A stretch of DNA of 64,000 nt from Trypanosoma brucei gambiense DAL972 (taxonomy: Eukaryota > Euglenozoa > Kinetoplastea > Trypanosomatida > Trypanosomatidae), in contig NC_026740.1 in assembly GCF_000210295.1 (NCBI RefSeq), forward strand, positions 1,185,691-1,249,690, in the 5' to 3' direction. The position numbers were made by a program, and so were the translations under genes. Positions 60,437-64,000 of the stretch are shown here, piece after piece. The notes under the pieces are model-generated. The model saw only the letters and a program-made list of their open reading frames with translations, searched no databases and was not told the DNA's origin. Position 1 is the first letter of the stretch. Each line of letters starts with the position of its first letter.

Positions 60437-60914
60437 TATATATCCACACTGACCCCTTCGCTAAACTGCCTCAATAGTGTCGCAGAGTATTTTTTTTCTG
60501 CTGGGTCGTTCAGGCCAACCCTACCACACACCATTCACAACTTTCCCCACCTGTGGATGTGAGGTCCTGCAAACGGTTTTCTTATTACTTTTACAGGTAC
60601 AGTCCGTCCGTGGCGGCTCCAGAAAAAAAAAAAATGAGGTTCCAAAAACGCTATCGAAGGCAACCCTGTGCACCGTTCCTTCCTAAAATTCCTGAAAACC
60701 ATGCTGGCAGACAAAGATAATAGATAGGAGGAAATGGACAGCGGAACCCCGATGGCGGGAAGCGTCACCCACTGCAGAGATTATAAAAGTTTCTCAGTTG
60801 AAACCATTTGTAATGTGTAGTCATTCGCACCCGATGTGATGGTGAGCAATGATGGTACATATCCACAACGCTCGTCAGCAGCAAAACCCACATTGAGCAT
60901 ATTAGCCCTCATTG
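60437..60914. other. Intergenic region between COQ11-like and unknown genes
   Basis: About 480 bases with T/C-rich acceptor-like tract near 60485-60500; no gene seen. Confidence 0.6.
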
Positions 60915-61793
60915 TCATTTATTACTTTGATTGTTATCACCACACTCCTCTTTGTTTGTTTTATCTTCACCCAGCACATGATGACCATCCTGAGGCAACC
61001 CACAGACCTGCTGCATACCGTAATAGTCAAGTACGGTGCTCGGTCCGGGTGCTTCTGCTAAGCGCACCGCCGCTTCTGCAACAACATCGACACTAATCGG
61101 TGGTACCAAAAGGCCGTGGAGGTGCAGCGGCCGCAGCACTGCTTCAAGAGGCTTGCCGATAGGCCACAGCGGAACTGGCACACAACCCTCCCCGAGTGGC
61201 ACGTGCCGCGTGCCATAAATGAAACCAGGTCTCAGCACAGCTCCGTCGTCACCTAGGTTCTCCAACACGGCCCGCTCAGCGATACGCTTTCCCATGAAGT
61301 AGCCCTTCAGCGCCCAGCGACTGTTCAAGAAAAAACCGGCACGCGTGCCCACTGGTTCCGCGGAGATGAGAACCATGCGGCGTGCAACAGCTCTTCGTTC
61401 GTACAGAGCTGCTGCAATGTTTACGTTGGCATCACCACAAACACGGCGCGCCATTTCGTGATCTCTAGTGAGGAGACCAATGCAACTAATAATGGCACTT
61501 GCATCCGGGTGGTCATCCATGAACTGAAACACCTGCAGGCGACTTGTGGCATCAAGGGAAACAAACTCTAGCGGTTGGGGGACATGGCACGTGTCGTGTG
61601 CAACTCCCTGTGAGAACGTGTCTCCGTGCTTCTGTTGTAATGAAGTGAATTCATTATACAAAGGTGAACCGTGTATTGGTACGCCACCGCGAGTTGCACA
61701 TATTACTCTCCAGCCGCGCTGTAGAGCCTTCCGAACCACTACTGAGCCCACGAACCCCGTACCGCCAAATATCAATAGCTTACCCGACTTCAT
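60915..61793 (-). CDS. COQ11/NDUFA9-like atypical short-chain dehydrogenase
   Basis: 292 residues. The N-terminal Rossmann motif is GKLLIFGGTGFVGSVVVRKA (G-G-T-G-F-V-G). A typical atypical-SDR core follows: FVSLDATSRLQVFQFMDDHP, SAIISCIGLLTRDHE, VLISAEP, KGYFMGKRIAERAV and AVLRPGFIYGTRHVPLGEG. The LRPGFIYGTR block and PPISVDVVAEAAVRLAE are shared by the yeast Coq11 (YLR290C) and NDUFA9 (39-kDa complex I subunit) group. Coq11 is linked to the mitochondrial coenzyme Q synthome; NDUFA9 to complex I. The protein lacks a clear presequence. COQ11-like is preferred on motif likeness, with NDUFA9 as alternative. Confidence 0.75.
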   Translation of the reverse strand: MKSGKLLIFGGTGFVGSVVVRKALQRGWRVICATRGGVPIHGSPLYNEFTSLQQKHGDTFSQGVAHDTCHVPQPLEFVSLDATSRLQVFQFMDDHPDASAIISCIGLLTRDHEMARRVCGDANVNIAAALYERRAVARRMVLISAEPVGTRAGFFLNSRWALKGYFMGKRIAERAVLENLGDDGAVLRPGFIYGTRHVPLGEGCVPVPLWPIGKPLEAVLRPLHLHGLLVPPISVDVVAEAAVRLAEAPGPSTVLDYYGMQQVCGLPQDGHHVLGEDKTNKEECGDNNQSNK

Positions 61794-62717
61794 AATGCCA
61801 CAAATCCCTCAACCAAAAAATGGCTCGCAAATGATTAAATTTGAGTGTATTTCCCCCTTTTTCCCTCTCTCACTGTAGCGGTGCTTCCCTTATTTCCAAA
61901 TTTGACGTAACTCGACGTCTTCCAAAGTAGAATTTAAGATATATATATATATATATATAAGCCTTTACAATGTTGCTATTTTCCTACGTTGTTTTTGACT
62001 GTTCAATGCCGACCCGCGCAGGAACCGGCTACTGTCCTTTCCCCAACCAACCAGCTCACCGCGTCCTAAAAGCAGAGAGGCTGCGTTGTATTTTAGTGGG
62101 TTTTGAGTTCTAGAGTTCAGCAAAGTTAGAGGAATAATAATAATAATAAACAATAACCCACAAAGGAATACGAGTAAATATCAGAAAAAAAAAAAAGTGT
62201 AAATGTTGTCAAATACACTACAACCATCGGTGCCGTTTCCTTCATGCACGCATGAGTAAGTCATTGTTGCACACACACGGCGGGAAGCACCCCCTTTTTG
62301 TCTTTTTTTCCTGTGCTTCTGATTTTATTTTCTTCCCTGCTTGCTTCACGGGGGAGGAACGTGTAGGTAATTATATGCTTATGTTTGTCCATGTATGCTG
62401 AGATGGGTTACACAAGTTTAAGGCACAGTGTAAATGTTGCGCACAGTCCACTAACGCGTGAAGAATCGTGTCTTTTTTGTTTTGTTTTGTTTTTTTTACA
62501 AATTATTTCTTTGTTTATCACAACAGTAGCAGCTTCCTTCGCTTTCATTGAACCTCCTCCACAGTGCTTTAATATATTTTCCTTTCATCCCTTTTTTCCC
62601 CATTTTTTAAATGTTTTCTCCTTTGCCTTTTGTTTCATTTGTGTTGTGCTGTGCGTGTGTGTGTGTGTGTGTGTAAAAAACAAACAAACAAACCGCCAAA
62701 CAAATTCATCTTTTCAG

Positions 62718-62765
<48 letters not shown>

Positions 62766-64000
62766 TTATTTATTTATTTATATTTTTTATCTCATCCACT
62801 GTATGCATAAACACATCGCCACTGAAGGAAAAGAAGTGCAGCAAAAGTAATTTTTTTTTTTTTACCAAAACAAAACTGAACAAAAAAGGAGGGAACCTCA
62901 AAAACAAACAAAGACATGAAATAAAAAAAAAAGGTGAAAAAACAAAACGAGCAAAAACAAAAAGGAGGAAGAGGAAAAGGAAACAAAACAAAATAAAACA
63001 AAACAAAAAAAGAGAGAAGATACGTTCCCTGCTCACCATTTGTTATACGGGTAACACATGTGCGCCAATTAGTACCATTTATGGGTGTTTTCTTTTTCTT
63101 TTTTTTTCCTTTTGAAAATATGTAATTAATTATTTTTCTCCCTTTCTCTCATAACAGCGGGGTACTATCACTTCTTGCTCAGCTGAACTCAGTCGGGTTT
63201 GGTTACTTGTTTTCGCCCCAACTACCAAAAATAAAAAAAAAGAAAAGGTACGCCATCCTGGAGAGTATTGTTTCCTTCCTATTCTTTTACCCATATCGCC
63301 CACTTTTCTTTTATTTATTTTCCTTCAGTTTGATTTGGTTCCAGCTTAATAATGAGGACACTGTTACACCCAAATGCTACTGATCCTACATATACACTGC
63401 CCCCAACCGCTTCGAAAAAAAAAAAAGAAAAAAAAGATTATATATATATATATGCCGCGTGTGTGGTCCCATATGAACGAAGAAACCATTTTACGTGATT
63501 TACCTCCCTTTTCCCTTTTCTCTTCCCTTTTTATTGACCAAACAGTCAAACACAAAAATACAATCACAACCAAACACGTCAGTTCTCAATACTCTCTTTC
63601 CAAACCCTTCGCTGTACATCCATTTGTTATTCACTACCGGGACATACGGTGGGGGCCCATACCTTTCTTTTTTTCCTTTTTCTTTCTTTTATTTATTTAT
63701 TTATTTTTTGCCTCACTCATCCACTATTTGCATATTTAAATAAGAAGGGGGGAAATTGTCTATATTAATAGCTGATCTGTTATACGTTGTTACGAAGCGC
63801 TATTTACCCTGCTGGAAACTGGTAATAGACATTAAAGGAACTGCGAGGAGAAATTAGTGGTAAGAAACTTAGTGAGTTGAACACTACTCAGAATGGAAAC
63901 AGGAGAGGGGGGAAAAAAAAGCAGCGGCAAAAAGAGAAAAGAGGTAACACTTATTGGCCTCTTGCTATGTTCTTCCTTTTTTTTTCTTTTACTCACGTAA
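61794..64000. other. 2.2-kb gene-free end of window, simple-repeat rich
   Basis: No credible gene on either strand. Contains (AT)n at 61938-61960, (GT)n at 62650-62674, (TA)n plus (TTTA)n at 62720-62780, many A or T runs, and further TA and TTTA tracts near 63440 and 63690. Probably the 3' UTR of a gene beyond the window and the 5' region of the COQ11-like gene. Confidence 0.6.
62650..62780. repeat. Compound microsatellite: (GT)n, (TA)n, (TTTA)n
   Basis: Alternating GT (62650-62674), a short A-rich link, about 20 TA units (62720-62760), then TTTA units to 62780. The short frames over it are products of the repeats. Confidence 0.95.

Noticed and set aside
62385..63115. Frames of 141 and 161 codons at the window end
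   Set aside because: Composed of translated microsatellites and A/T runs.

Overview
The window looks like chromosomal DNA of an African trypanosome of the Trypanosoma brucei group. Genes are intron-free and sit in long same-strand runs. They are separated by pyrimidine-rich, spliced-leader-type intergenic DNA, and several are trypanosome versions of eukaryotic proteins (UTP12, UTP25, NudC, HYPK, DZIP1, proteasome alpha-3, a bromodomain factor, an IP6K-type kinase, threonine synthase). From memory, unchecked, threonine synthase, BDF4, IP6K and the alpha-3 subunit lie together on T. brucei chromosome 7.

Region 1 (1-10.8 kb) holds a plus-strand run: the 3' part of UTP12, a small type I membrane protein (copy A) and a HYPK-like gene. 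It then enters a giant inverted repeat. Two 3.64-kb arms (2577-6216 and 7174-10814), almost identical, face each other across a 957-bp spacer. Each arm carries a HYPK-like gene and part of a degenerate VIPER-like tyrosine-recombinase-type retroelement; the spacer carries its reverse-transcriptase part once. Transcription converges here: everything to the right is on the minus strand.

Region 2 (10.3-22.8 kb) holds minus-strand members of the same membrane-protein family: B, C and D, then a 100-N gap, then near-identical B', C' and D'. The 6.2-kb unit on the two sides of the gap differs only by a few substitutions and short-repeat or homopolymer length changes. This looks more like two overlapping contigs or alleles left unmerged than a certain duplication. 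D' carries a one-base frameshift.

Region 3 (22.9-61.8 kb) is one minus-strand run: NudC, an F-box protein, an AIFM2/FSP1-like flavoprotein, a Cet1-like RNA triphosphatase, DZIP1, UTP25, a VMA22/CCDC115-like protein, a MATH-like protein, a protein with eight 57-residue repeats, a bromodomain factor, threonine synthase, an IP6K-like kinase with a possible frameshifted N-terminal extension, an unknown protein, proteasome alpha-3, an unknown protein and a COQ11-like NAD(P)-binding protein. As is usual in trypanosomes, neighbours share transcription rather than function.

Region 4 (61.8-64 kb) has no convincing gene and is rich in simple repeats. The most unusual structures are the retroelement-centred palindrome at the convergent strand switch, the variable membrane-protein array beside it, the gap-flanking 6.2-kb repeat, a duplicated hairpin module at 46.6-47.0 kb, and a small GC-rich hairpin cluster at 50.7 kb.
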